Assembly (NCBI GenBank): GCA_032622095.1
Contig: CP136067.1
Coordinates: 135,967,990-136,031,989, forward strand
Origin: Siphonodentalium dalli
Lineage: Eukaryota; Mollusca; Scaphopoda; Gadilida; Siphonodentaliidae
Direction of reading: 5' to 3'
DNA: 64,000 nt
In this document: positions 11,560 through 21,970 of the stretch, one piece after another
How the letters are laid out: the number at the start of each line of letters is the position of its first letter
How positions within the stretch are numbered: the stretch's first letter is position 1
Position numbers and translations under genes: made by a program
Notes under the pieces: generated by a model
The model's input: only the letters and a program-made list of their open reading frames with translations
Databases searched by the model: none
What the model was told of the DNA's origin: nothing

Positions 11560-11737
11560 GACTAGCTAACTATTTTATAAATATCCACCATTGCAGGGTC
11601 TGTGGTTCATCCGATGTAATTCAAGTTTCGGTAATGGCAGCTTTGACTAGCTAAATATTGATATATTTATTCACCCATGCAGGGTTTGTGCTATATGGTT
11701 CATCCGATGTAATTCGAGTTTAGGTAATGGAAGTTGA
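11560..11737. repeat. Tandem duplication, about 85-93 bp, two units
   Basis: Units start at 11560 and 11645 with GACTAGCTAA and share CATGCAGGGT, TGGTTCATCCGATGTAATTC and GGTAATGG. The second has a short insertion. Confidence 0.8.
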
Positions 11738-12403
11738 GTATTATTGTTTTAGATGGGTGTACTCTTATATATATTTTCATTACCATACAGTTTTAGACAT
11801 GTTTAATAACCGAGTTATCCATACAGGCATCGTTTGTATCCATCATGTTCATTATCTCAATATATATTCTATATTTAAATTTTTTTTACTGTATCTAGCA
11901 AGAAAATAAAAACTATATGTATATATATCAGAGGTGGCTCGATGAATCCATTGTGATATGTTATTATAATACTGTATTCTTTCATTATGATATAGTATTA
12001 TATTACTTTAAACCTTCACATTCCTTCGGTTCATATATAATATATATAAATATATATATATTTATATTTTATTCATATAATACTCATTGCAATTAATTTA
12101 TATTCTTTTAAAATATCATATAATAATATATAATATATCTATAATATTATCATTCATATTGCTATATATAGGGCAGAGAAGAGCATGTTACATTTTAATT
12201 AATGTCTTTGGCAATGAAGCATTACATTTGAAAGTGAAAGAAGTGCCCCAGCTATCTGAATGTCAAATCAATTTCTTGTGGTGGTTGAAGGTTGAAGCAT
12301 GTATATATCTGAGAGCAAATATCATAAGATACGTGATATTCATGTTACATAATTATGTGTATTGTACATGTATGCGTTATATATATATTGTAAACAAATG
12401 GAC
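11738..12403. other. AT-rich stretch, low complexity
   Basis: TATATAAATATATA-type sequence is densest at 12030-12150. No gene seen. Confidence 0.5.
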
Positions 12404-13068
12404 CAGGCGATAGGGGGTTTGGTGGGGGGGGGGGTCTCAACCCACCTCCAATTTTTCAAATGTTGTATATTTCATACCTGACACAAAATTAGTTGAAAAT
12501 TTCATACCAACACTATGTTGCAAGCGTTCTCGTATATTTAGCTTTTCCAACGAGCAGTTAATGTATTTTATTGTTTTAGACAAAGAGTCATATATTGTCT
12601 TGTTTTTGGTCAAATTATTTGGACTGAAATGGCCATCAGTTGGAAATTTCCCAACCTTAGCGGGGTGGCCAGTCTATATATTGATGCTAGGATTTGTAGT
12701 TCTCAACTTCAGATTTCAATGTTTTCTCCCACTGGGCCGAGGGGTCCTGATCCAGTCAAAAATTTCTAATCAATTAAAAAAAATATCGAGGCCTGAATTA
12801 GCCTGGAATATAGAACTCCAGATGATAGGATTTTGCAGTTTCCAGGTTCAGATTTCCAAATGTTCTCCCGTCAGCCCGGTGGGTCCTCTTCCCTCCCCGG
12901 TTGCCAGTCAAGACTAATATTCAATTTAGACTAATATTGTTGGGAATTTCAAGCCGGGGTGCATATTGAATAAAGCAAACTTGGAAGTTTGGCCTGGTTC
13001 AAGGTGGGGTGCAGTTGGAAATTAGCCCCCCCTCCTCCTGCCAATGGAGACCCTCTAGCACGCCCCTG
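12404..13068 (+). mobile_element. hAT-like non-autonomous relic, copy 2
   Basis: The right end (13048-13068) reads GACCCTCTAGCACGCCCCTG, the diverged TIR of the copy at 58399-59552. The left side has an 11-G run (12424-12434) then GTCTCAACCCACC. The interior repeats TTGGAAATTTCCCAACC and CCATCAGTTGG motifs. Flanking 8-mers do not match, so the target duplication is lost or the left edge is wrong. Confidence 0.5.
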
Positions 13069-13829
13069 ATTGTAATTTGCTGCATGATATGCACATTGAA
13101 GCTATACGTTAGCATTGTTTCCAGAGGAAGAACGTTTGCCATAATTCGGAGTTGTTATTATATAAATAATTTATGTTGTTCGCTTGAAACATTAAAATAT
13201 AATACAACTCTTAAACTCCTCATGCATGCGTGGTACATTTATATGGTCTAGGGGGTATAATCCAAGTGCACTCGATCGATATTTTGTAGATAGAGTTGTT
13301 TCTCTTCGCAAAGCCAGTGGTCACCAAACCGGATCACATGAACATTCACATTCGCGGTCTAACAATACGTCACAGTAATCACTCTCAGACTATACACTAA
13401 TGCAATTCCAATAAACGTGCGTGGCTGCAGATGGGTGTATGGTAGGGGCTATCGACTCCAAGTGCACATTATCACCACACACAATATACGTAAGGGATGT
13501 ATAACATAGTAATTGTCCCTTTCGATATAAATAAGACATGTGTGGTGCTAATTTGAGTTATATAAACATTTCCGTTATTATCATTCGACTGGTTTGTACA
13601 CCGAAAGCATCTTTGGCGCGTCACTTGTTTAATGTTCATGTCATATGTCGCGATATATGCGCCACATCCCTTTCCACACCACGATCAGTGTGTGCTCCAT
13701 CTGTTGGACCAATCGATACATTATATGTGATCAATTATCTGCGAAAGGTGAGTGTGTTTACCTATTGTTGATGGCTGTTTGTAGAAAAATTTAACATGAG
13801 AGTATATCTGAAGTCGCCTACTTACACAC
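13069..13829. other. No gene recognised
   Basis: An open frame at 13538-13748 ends at a GTGAGT donor-like site but has no recognisable similarity. Otherwise nothing. Confidence 0.3.
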
Positions 13830-14885
13830 TTAAGGACACGGCACTTAACGATACAATCGTATGTAATGTATTGGATTTCCGTTAGTCTTTGCCCCACAGT
13901 GACCAAGCGCATATTTAGCGGAATTACCGTTGACGACATTCGCGAAGAAACAAGGGCGATAATAGCAGTAATTGTGTGTGGCCGTCCGTGCGTGTGTGGG
14001 TTTCCATGACATCCCAGCACTGTTATATATGGCCATTAACACAACCCATATAGATATCAAAGGAGCAACCCTGGCTGGTCCGGGTGGTGTTTAATCAAAT
14101 TGGAGTTCTGGCAAGTTAGGGGTTAATGACGGCACTTATGTGTTGCCGAGACCATCATCCGTGCGTGTGTGTGTTTATATGACACCACTGCACTGTTCTG
14201 GCCATTAATATTACACCTGGACACCACGGGGGCGGTCAGGGCTGTTATCGCGGCAAACATATTCGGCGATGACAGCATTTGAGGGTTAATAGTGGCACGT
14301 CTGGTGACCACGATCCCAGTCCGTGCGTGGGTGGGTTTGTTTCCACGACACCCTCGTATTGCTATGACCAATAAATTAAATCACCCCTAGACGCCACATG
14401 GGGCGGTCCGGGTTGTTAGCTTCATTCACGCGTAAAACATGTTCGGCAATGGCTGCATTTTGAGGGTTAATTGCCAGGCTTCGGTGGGCGATTCGCTCTT
14501 GTTTCTTCGTGAATGTAGTTCCTCTACATATATGTGTGGAGTAATTAACGGCATGCGCCCGATACGGGGGTCAGGCTGCAACTCGTGTGCACAGTATTGT
14601 AATTCTGGTTGAATATGGCAAGTTATGTGTAAATAGCGGCACTTAATTGTGTGCATGTGGCTATACGGCCACAGTCCGTGTGTGGGTGGCTTTCCGTGAC
14701 AACCCCGCACTGTCATTGCCACTAAAATTACGTATAAACACCACAGGGTATTCATTCGAGGCAAACATATTCGACGATGGCGCCAATTTGAGGGTTAATA
14801 GTGGTGCATATGTGTTGTCGCGACACCGTCCGTGCGTGTGTGGGTTTCCATGACAATTCCACACTGTTATGTCCACTGAATCACG
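13830..14885. repeat. Degenerate tandem array, about 165 bp unit
   Basis: A block TCCGTGCGTGTGTGGGTTTC followed by ATGACA..CACTGTTAT..CCATTAA and later GAGGGTTAATAGTGGCAC recurs at 13984, 14157, 14319, 14674 and 14828 (spacing about 155-175, with one gap near twice that where a unit is eroded). Open frames across it are repeat artefacts. Confidence 0.8.
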
Positions 14886-15420
14886 CATGTACGTAACATT
14901 TAACCCAACGCAATGGTGCGAAAAGCAGCACGCGAACGTTAGGTAAATTCATGTTGGGTAATGTTTTTACTCAACACAGGTTAACGATTTACTCAATATT
15001 AATTTACGGGTACCAAAAATCGCCCAACGCAGAAGGAAAAATTAATGTGGGTAAATATTGGGTAAATATGGCGGTGGCTCGTTGAACATTGAGTTTTCCA
15101 CTGCTGGTCAGGAATGAAATAATTATGGTATTCACTCAAAAACCATAGATATCCTCTACATTATTTGCAGACTGTCGGGCAAACGTCAGAACTTTGTATA
15201 TATATGATAACTGCATGTAGGGATTACGATACGTATATCTCACTGAGTATGTAATAAACAGTAGGGTTTTCATTGTTTCATATTTTATTGAGCATCCCAT
15301 AATAACATTTCAAACAAAACAGTGAGGTATCTGCATGTCATAGGTAGTTTGTCGTTCATTTCTTGTCACACAGAATCCCTCTTCGACGAATTGTTAGTGG
15401 AATTGTAAGCCTGTGAACGT
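14886..15420. other. No feature firmly recognised
   Basis: Several TTGGGTAA / TTAACCCAA words occur between 14898 and 15065 but I could not define an element. Confidence 0.35.
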
Positions 15421-15430
15421 ATACACTTAA

Positions 15431-16163
15431 CAAAACCTCGAATCATTGAACAGTCTCACCCTGATAGTCAGCATTCGCTGTCATTAAAGATCATGTACAT
15501 GTGCATTCTCTTATATGTGACCCGGCATATCAAATCCAGTCGGAAGTCGGAATTTTTTTTACCCTGTGCCAATGCATTCTCTTTTATATGCGAGTCGACC
15601 ATAGGTCGCCTCGCATATATAAGAGAATGCATTGGCTTAACAATTTTTTATCATGTTTATTAAATAAATGTTTCTTACAATTTTTAGGACATAAAATAAA
15701 AAAACATCCATAACCCTGCGGGGAGCCCCACACATATATAGAAGCACATAGAAGAGTGTCGTCTGCTCATGTTTGTCTGGGGCTCTGTATGGGTGAAATT
15801 ATAAAATTGTTAAAGAATACAAGAACAAATTATTAAAATTATTAAAAATTGTTAGGCCAATGCATTCTCTTATATATGCGAGGCGACCTATGGTCGACTC
15901 GCATATATAAGAGAATGCATTGGCACAGGGTAAAAAAATCCCGACTTCTGATGGGGAGCCTAGCATATATGAGAGAATGTACTGGCTTACAATGTCAAGT
16001 TTAAAGGCCAATTTATTCTCTTATATATGAGAGGCTGCCTATGAATAATCGCATATAAAACAAAATGCATTGCCACAGGGTTTTCGCAACATTGTAGGAA
16101 GCTCCAGTCATAACAAAAACTCGAATCAATGAGCAGTCTAACAATGATAGTCAGCATTCGCCG
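15431..16163. repeat. Direct repeat pair of about 55 bp flanking the hairpin cluster
   Basis: 15431-15483 and 16109-16163 share ACTCGAATCA..GAGCAGTCT and TGATAGTCAGCATTCGC. A degenerate family-B hairpin lies at 16013-16080. This suggests a local duplication around the hairpins. Confidence 0.6.
15500..15990. repeat. Nested inverted repeat with two 69 bp hairpins (H3, H4)
   Basis: Palindromes at 15568-15636 and 15856-15924 are the same 69 bp hairpin as in family B. They lie inside a wider imperfect inverted repeat (CGGAAGTCGGAATTTTTTTT at left; its complement-like TCCCGACTTC at right) extending to half-hairpin remnants near 15500 and 15985. No TTAA-flanked ends, so this is a different or rearranged carrier. 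Confidence 0.75.
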
Positions 16164-16168
16164 GTTAA

Positions 16169-16627
16169 CCATTTACCCAACAAAGCGGCCAAAAACGCCC
16201 AAATAAAGCTTCAACAGCCTAAAATATCTTCGGTCTGTCTCAATAACACCATACAAATATGGATACCATTGGAACCGGTTCATTGACCACATTGTGATGG
16301 TTACAGTTATGCCCTGTGCCAATGCATTCTCTTATATATGCGAGTCGACCATAGGTCGCCTCGCATATATAAGAAAATGCATTGGCCTAAAAATATTCTT
16401 TTTTTTACCATTTTTTACCATTTTTTCTTACATTCTTTAACAATTTTATAATTTTGTCTTACATTATTTTTACATTTTTTATAATATTTTTCTACATTCT
16501 TTGACAATTTTATCATTTTTAATATGTGTTAAGCCAATGCATTCTCTTATATATGCGAGGCGACCTATGGTCGACTCGCATATATAAGAGAATGCATTGG
16601 CACAGGCCCGTTCTGTTGGGTAAAAGG
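16169..16627 (-). mobile_element. Family B miniature transposon, TTAA-flanked, copy 2
   Basis: TTAA at 16165-16168 and 16628-16631; termini CCATTTACCCAACA and the complement of TGTTGGGTAAAAGG. It is the reverse complement of 2187-2611 through nearly its whole length, including hairpins at 16318-16386 and 16533-16601. It is slightly longer (459 bp) because the AT-rich spacer between the hairpins is expanded. Confidence 0.85.
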
Positions 16628-16631
16628 TTAA

Positions 16632-16936
16632 AAGTACTTGTGTTTCCGTAGATATTTGCAAGAAAAATACTTGACCACGAAGAACACTCACGCAAGCTTG
16701 ATCTTGTACATGTACTTGTGAAACCGGGTGATGTATTTCCAATGCCGCAGCGAATCTGGAACTACTATCTAATGGCACTTATGTTTTCCAGACTAAGAAA
16801 CACAAGAGTGCTTTGGCTCAGACATCTAGAGCCGAGTGAAGTTTAAAGTGCGCAAGAATCAATATGTATGACGACTGTGATTCTACCGCCTTTAAAAGTA
16901 TTATTGTCGCCAAGCTCTCATTCCGACAGGTATATT
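16632..16936. other. Unassigned; 64-codon open frame only
   Basis: A plus-strand frame open from 16652 to a stop at 16844 contains RKLDLVHVLVKPGDVFPMP. I do not recognise it, it lacks an upstream ATG, and no repeat explains it. Confidence 0.2.
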
Positions 16937-16940
16937 AGCG

Positions 16941-17023
16941 AGTTTGCGATTTCAAACGGGTACGGGTACCGGTACGAGTACTGGTAGCTACCCGTACCGG
17001 TACACGTTTTGAAATCGCAAACT
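16941..17023. repeat. 83 bp inverted repeat rich in GGTACC words
   Basis: AGTTTGCGATTTCAAACGGG at left pairs with its near-complement ending ATCGCAAACT at right, with GTACCGGTAC-type sequence between. A related inverted copy of the left arm lies at 19541-19594. Confidence 0.8.
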
Positions 17024-17405
17024 GTTTTACGGGTAGAATTAAGCATATCGACGGGTAGTGTATGGTGAGCCAATTGCAGCACAATATATATGATGTAGAG
17101 AAATTGTTATCCGCTTCGCTTTCTTGGCCGACGTTATACTTGTTGTTATGGTTATATGATGGACATCTGCGTGGATAATGGATTGCATTAACCAGGGACG
17201 AGGCGAAAGTGGAAGGGGTTGGCGTCTTTCTTTGACTTATTTTGGTAACATTTTCAATAATTAGCTTTCATAAGTAATTTCCCAGACCGTTCGAGTGTCG
17301 TCTAGAACGGATGGAATTTTCTGACTGAGAAAATATGTTATGATAGCACAAATATACAATTACACTAATTCAATAATCCAACCATTATTCGGTGTAAAAT
17401 GTGTT

Positions 17406-17592
17406 GGTTTAGACCCAGGGTCCAAGAATGTCCTACATGCATGCACTTTTTGTCAGATATAAGACCGAAATTGCCCCTTATATTAGTTGGGGAATATTTA
17501 GTCATATAACTGGTAATGGGTTGGAATCTTTCGAAGGGTCGGGCAAGGGAATATTCATCCCAAGAACTTGGATATTTGTCTGGGTCTAAACC
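17406..17592. repeat. Inverted repeat, 13 bp perfect outer arms
   Basis: GGTTTAGACCCAG (17406-17418) and CTGGGTCTAAACC (17580-17592), with additional imperfect pairing just inside. Confidence 0.6.
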
Positions 17593-17639
17593 CGGATGTA
17601 GGTAGTACAAGAGCTACACTGGGTGTGCAAAATACCCCC

Positions 17640-18035
17640 TCTCTTGGGTCGGCGGAAACTGGTAAAAAAGGGGCATAACTCTGGTAAAAATTGGCGGACG
17701 GAACTCAAATTTGAACTTGACCTGTGTTTTGGTGGGAGAAAGTAATATACCAAATTATCATTGAATCCGATAAGCTCTAGTGAAGTTATCATCCGGAAAA
17801 CAAATTTCAGGGATTTTCTAAGTCAAATTACGTCAAATAAGGGGCATAACTCCGGTGAAAATTGGCGGGCGGAACCCAAATTCGAACTTGAACTTACTTT
17901 TCGGCTAATAAACCCACATACCAAATTTTATTTCACTCTAACTAATGTTATCATCCGGAAACCAGGTTAACGGACGGACGCCCGGACGGACAGACCAATA
18001 CTATAATGCGGCCGTTTTTTTCAAACGGGCGTATA
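17640..18035 (+). repeat. Dispersed invertebrate-type repeat, two internal copies
   Basis: Two diverged copies of a unit with GGGGCATAACTC, AAAATTGGCGG, GAACTTGA, ATACCAAATT and TTATCATCCGGAAA (about 17660-17800 and 17840-17965). A (GGACGGAC)-rich stretch and CGGCCGTTTTTTTCAAACGG follow. This repeat style is familiar from mollusc and other invertebrate genomes; I cannot name the family. Confidence 0.65.
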
Positions 18036-18059
18036 AAAATCAAACTTGTTAAATATAAA

Positions 18060-18145
18060 GGGTGTTTAATGGTACACTATTCATTATATGGTTCGAATAA
18101 AGAGCGTTTGCTTCACGTCTATGCGAAACAAAGAAAACAGCTAAA
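18060..18145 (+). repeat. Fragment of the AATAAAGAGCGTT repeat
   Basis: TTCGAATAAAGAGCGTTTGC at about 18090-18110, with similar upstream context to the family A elements. Confidence 0.45.
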
Positions 18146-18383
18146 AGTCGATCTGATGACGGTAAGATTGTGCTGACTATGAGGTGTGTATATCAGTATT
18201 TGGTGTCACTATCGGCCACTACAATATACAACAGTCTTGGGGTTCAAATGCGCCATGTCCGTTCAAAAGTCAAATATCTATATTAAAATGAGAAATCAGT
18301 CACCACCACATAAGGTACAATAACTGAACGGTTGTATTCAATCGTGTAACACATTCACGGTGTACTTATGCACAAAGGGTCGA

Positions 18384-19110
18384 TAGGGGACGTGGCGAGA
18401 GGGTGGGGTGTATCACCCCAACTTTTGTCAACAGTTGGATATTGCATATACCTAACACACCAAAACATACGTTCAAATTATTCTGTCATTCAGTTTGATT
18501 TTCCAAAAATGTATTAGTGCGGATTTTTTTTTATAGTTTTAGACCAACATTTGCAAATATTCCTACTTTTGGTAGAAAAACATTCGGGCTATATGGTCAA
18601 CAGCAGGTTGGAAATATCCAACAAATGTAAAGCTTGAGGAAAGTCAATAATTTATAAATTTTCATGTTCAGATTTCAAAACGTTCTCACACCAGACCGAA
18701 CCATGGTATGCCCTGGTCTAACCACATTCAGTGGCTCGTCAATACTGATCATTGATTTGTGAAAAACAAATCAGGGCGTGAATTTGCCTGGTGTTAGACC
18801 ACTAGATGTTATGATTTTGCAATTTCCAGGTTCATATCTACAAAACTGTTCTCGTACTGCATGGTCGGCAAGGTGGACCCCCCCCCCCCATCACAGGACT
18901 TCTGCAACAAGACTACTGATCCATTTAGAACAGTCCACAATAATATTCAGGACAGTGAAGGATCAGTTGGGGGGAATCAGAGCCCAACGGCGTGCACAAT
19001 TTGAATTACGCACAAACCTCTGTTTGGTGTGGTTTAAGGGGGTGTATAGTTGGGAATTTGAAGGTGGACACACCTTCTCAACGCGGAGACCCCCTATAAT
19101 TACGTCCCTG
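18384..19110 (+). mobile_element. hAT-like non-autonomous relic, copy 3
   Basis: Left GGGGACGTGGCGAGAGGGTG and right ACCCCCTATAATTACGTCC match, in inverted form, the termini of the copy at 58399-59552. The interior has the same CACCCCAAC..GTCAACAGTTGGA start and C-runs at 18878-18889. Flanks GGTCGATA and TGTCGAGA agree at 6 of 8 positions, possibly an eroded 8 bp duplication. Confidence 0.6.
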
Positions 19111-20022
19111 TGTCGAGACTGCGTATAGCACCGCCAACTCACTCTCTTAATCATAACATGTCGAGAATCCCGGGGTTAGCCCCCCCCCCAAATCACATTC
19201 CCAAAAAATAACATGTCATTACTTGAGTGAAGACAGTTGTCAGTAAACAAATCGGCGTTCCATAGTTATCTTAGTGTTAGAAGCCGCCTCGATACTTTGA
19301 ACATAAAACATGGCTTAAATGACAAATGTATCAATGAGATTTGGCAATTAAATCGTGCAATAAATAGATTAATGCATAGCTGACGGTTATTTCGTAGAAC
19401 TAATGTACTTTTGAGTGAGAAAACTTTAGCGAAAGACTACCAGTCAATGGGATACATCTACCCGTTCCAAATCCCTATCGCTTTATGTGCTGCATTCAAA
19501 GTACGCAAATGACCGTGACGATTTTCACCGATCTACCTGGATCTACCGGTACCCGTACCCGTCCGACGGGTATCGCAAACTTGCTATTATATTACAATTG
19601 TTCAACGTTTTAGAATCTGGGATTTCATTGTTACTGTTTCGCCGATAATGGTTACTCTGACCTTGTTGTGATGTAATGACGACACATAGATGTGGGTACA
19701 ATTTTTAATGTATGATGCAGAAGATAATACACAATCAAGGTATACAAGTGAAGTCGCTGAATCAATGTATATAAACTAAGTCGCGAAGTGAAGGCCCTGG
19801 ATGATAAGTGATGCCCGGATAGGTATAGGAACCTCAATACGAAATGAGTCAAGTGAAAGCATGATGTGATGGGATGTATCTGTGTCTTATATACTCTTTG
19901 GGATGAATATTATATGAGGTATTTGGCAATACACATCGGCATTGGCTCTGTCGTTATGGTCATTCCCTATGACCATATTTGGGGGATCGACTTCATTGTG
20001 TGCAGGTCTGGGCTGTGATTAA
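19111..20022. other. No gene recognised; C-run and inverted arm
   Basis: C-run at 19180-19189. 19541-19594 (CCGGTACCCGTACCCG..ATCGCAAACTTGCTA) is an inverted relative of 16937-16985. Otherwise nothing. Confidence 0.4.
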
Positions 20023-20098
20023 GATGTGTGAGGTTTATGTAAGGAACCGAGCACTGATATGATGTGCGAGGTTTCTGTAAGGAACCGAGCGATGATAT
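20023..20098. repeat. 38 bp tandem duplication, two units
   Basis: GATGTGTGAGGTTTATGTAA..GAACCGAGC repeated with few changes from 20061. Confidence 0.85.
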
Positions 20099-20139
20099 TG
20101 AGTTTGGATTCTATACTATACTTAACACGGGGACGATAT

Positions 20140-20700
20140 TAGTTGGGGAGCCCGCATATGTTCTATTTACACTTTTGCGTACAAAAGGTTTGACCCCCTA
20201 AAGTTGGTACCAATAATGGAACATTCTGAAAAACCGATTTCTTAAGTTGCGCATTCCTGGGGTTTAGGGGCCGCTGAACCCCAAAAAGTGCCAAAAATCA
20301 CTTCTATTTACACTTCCGCGTACATCGATGAATTTTGGTTTGTTGACACTCCTAAGTGTACTGATTAAGAAAACAGAACTTAAGAAAGGGATTTTCCTGG
20401 GGTTTTCAGATAAGAAAGGGGGTCCCATGCTAAACCCCAAAACGTGATTTTTAACTTTTGTTTACACTTTCGCGTACATCCATGATTTTTGGTCTCAAAG
20501 TACTTTGATAGATACTAATTATAAAAACAAAACTTAAGAAGCAACTTTTCCTGGGGTTTTAAGATAAGAAGGGGGTCATCGGGTCACGTAAAAAAATCAC
20601 TTTTATTTACATGATTGCATTCGTCCAACGTGTGTGTATGTGCGTAAACCCCTGGAACGTTGCACTATTACAACCAATACATCCCTAAATCGATACGATC
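20140..20700 (+). repeat. FB1 outer arm: about 150 bp subrepeats
   Basis: Blocks beginning TCTATTTACACTTTTGCGTA recur at about 20162, 20305, 20458 and 20600. Each is followed by CTTAAG and CCTGGGGTTT / AAACCCCAAAA. The mirror set lies at 25840-26310. The same plan appears in FB2 with TTTGCAC in place of TTTACAC. Confidence 0.8.
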
Positions 20701-21970
20701 AACTTAAGAAATATATATTCATGTCGTTTTCTGATAAGAACGAGACTTGTTACCCCCCCCCCCACCCCCCCACAACACGATCCATTTTCTAGAACTATAA
20801 GTGAGCCAGTTTTCTGAAAATTATAGCGCGAAAATCTTGTAAAATATATACAAATGTATATATTTTCGTGAAGCTAAGACATAATGACACTTTTTTTGGC
20901 CAAAATTGAAACTCACCATCCAAGATGGCCGCCAAAATGGCCACGGAAGTTGAAAATATGACATTTTTTCACAAATATCTTCTAGATCAATTCATGCTGT
21001 TTGGAACTGGTTGAGTAATGCAACTTTATTTTGTGTTTTTTATATTAACTGATCACTGGAGCAACTAAATATGCATTTATTGGGGTCCTAACCCCTTCCA
21101 ATCCCTCAAAAATTCGATTTTACAGAACGCAGTACAAAATTTTACAAAAAATCACAATTGGGATTCAAGTCATATTTCAACAAAAAATGAAAAGAACATT
21201 GTAATCTAAGTGAGGCATATCATTACCTATGAATATTCCAAATCTCTGGAACCATAAATCTTACCTTGGCTCAAAATGGCTGCGAAAATGGCCGCTAAAA
21301 TATAGAAAATGGTAAATATTGCCCCAGGGTGTCCTGCAATCGCTTACAAGTTGTGGTTGATGTACACAATTGGCTAATCTCTTTTCTATACATTGCATAC
21401 TAACATGTCTGATGTACCAAGGATCATTTTTACTATTGTCACCACTGACATTTACCAGAAATATTGGACATAAATATCGGCAAGAATTCACTTTTCAGGG
21501 TTCGACCATTTGTTCAAGTAAAATGTAACTATCTTTGGATTGAAAGGTGTTTATTGTTTTGGTCTATCTTAAATGTGTCACACTGCGGTGTTTATAGACT
21601 AAATTGCTCAAGATGGCTTCCAAAATGGCAACCAAATTTGTAAAAAGTTAAAAGTTAACATCCCGAACATTATTCTCTGCGTTATACGAAAAAAGTGGCA
21701 AATTGTGACTCACTTGGTTATTGTACGTCTTAGTTACAATGTAATTAACTGACAACTACGTTCTATTATGTTTGTCCCAGTTCCGTATGGGGCATGACAA
21801 ATTCATTTTAAAGTTGCAGTATGGAATTTTGCGGAGAACCATATTATTGAAAGGAAATGGGCAGAACTTTGAGACTGAACTGAGATGAACCATGATATGT
21901 GGGTATTTTGGCCCATTATGATAAAATTTTATCAACTGGATACAGGGTGGAAGCCAAGATGGTAGCCAGG

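Noticed and set aside
13538-13748. Plus-strand frame ending at a GTGAGT donor-like site
   Set aside because: No recognisable protein similarity, and a single donor-like hexamer is weak evidence.
16652-16846. 64-codon open frame with a protein-like look (RKLDLVHVLVKPGDVFPMP)
   Set aside because: No upstream ATG, no recognised family, and no splice evidence strong enough to call an exon.
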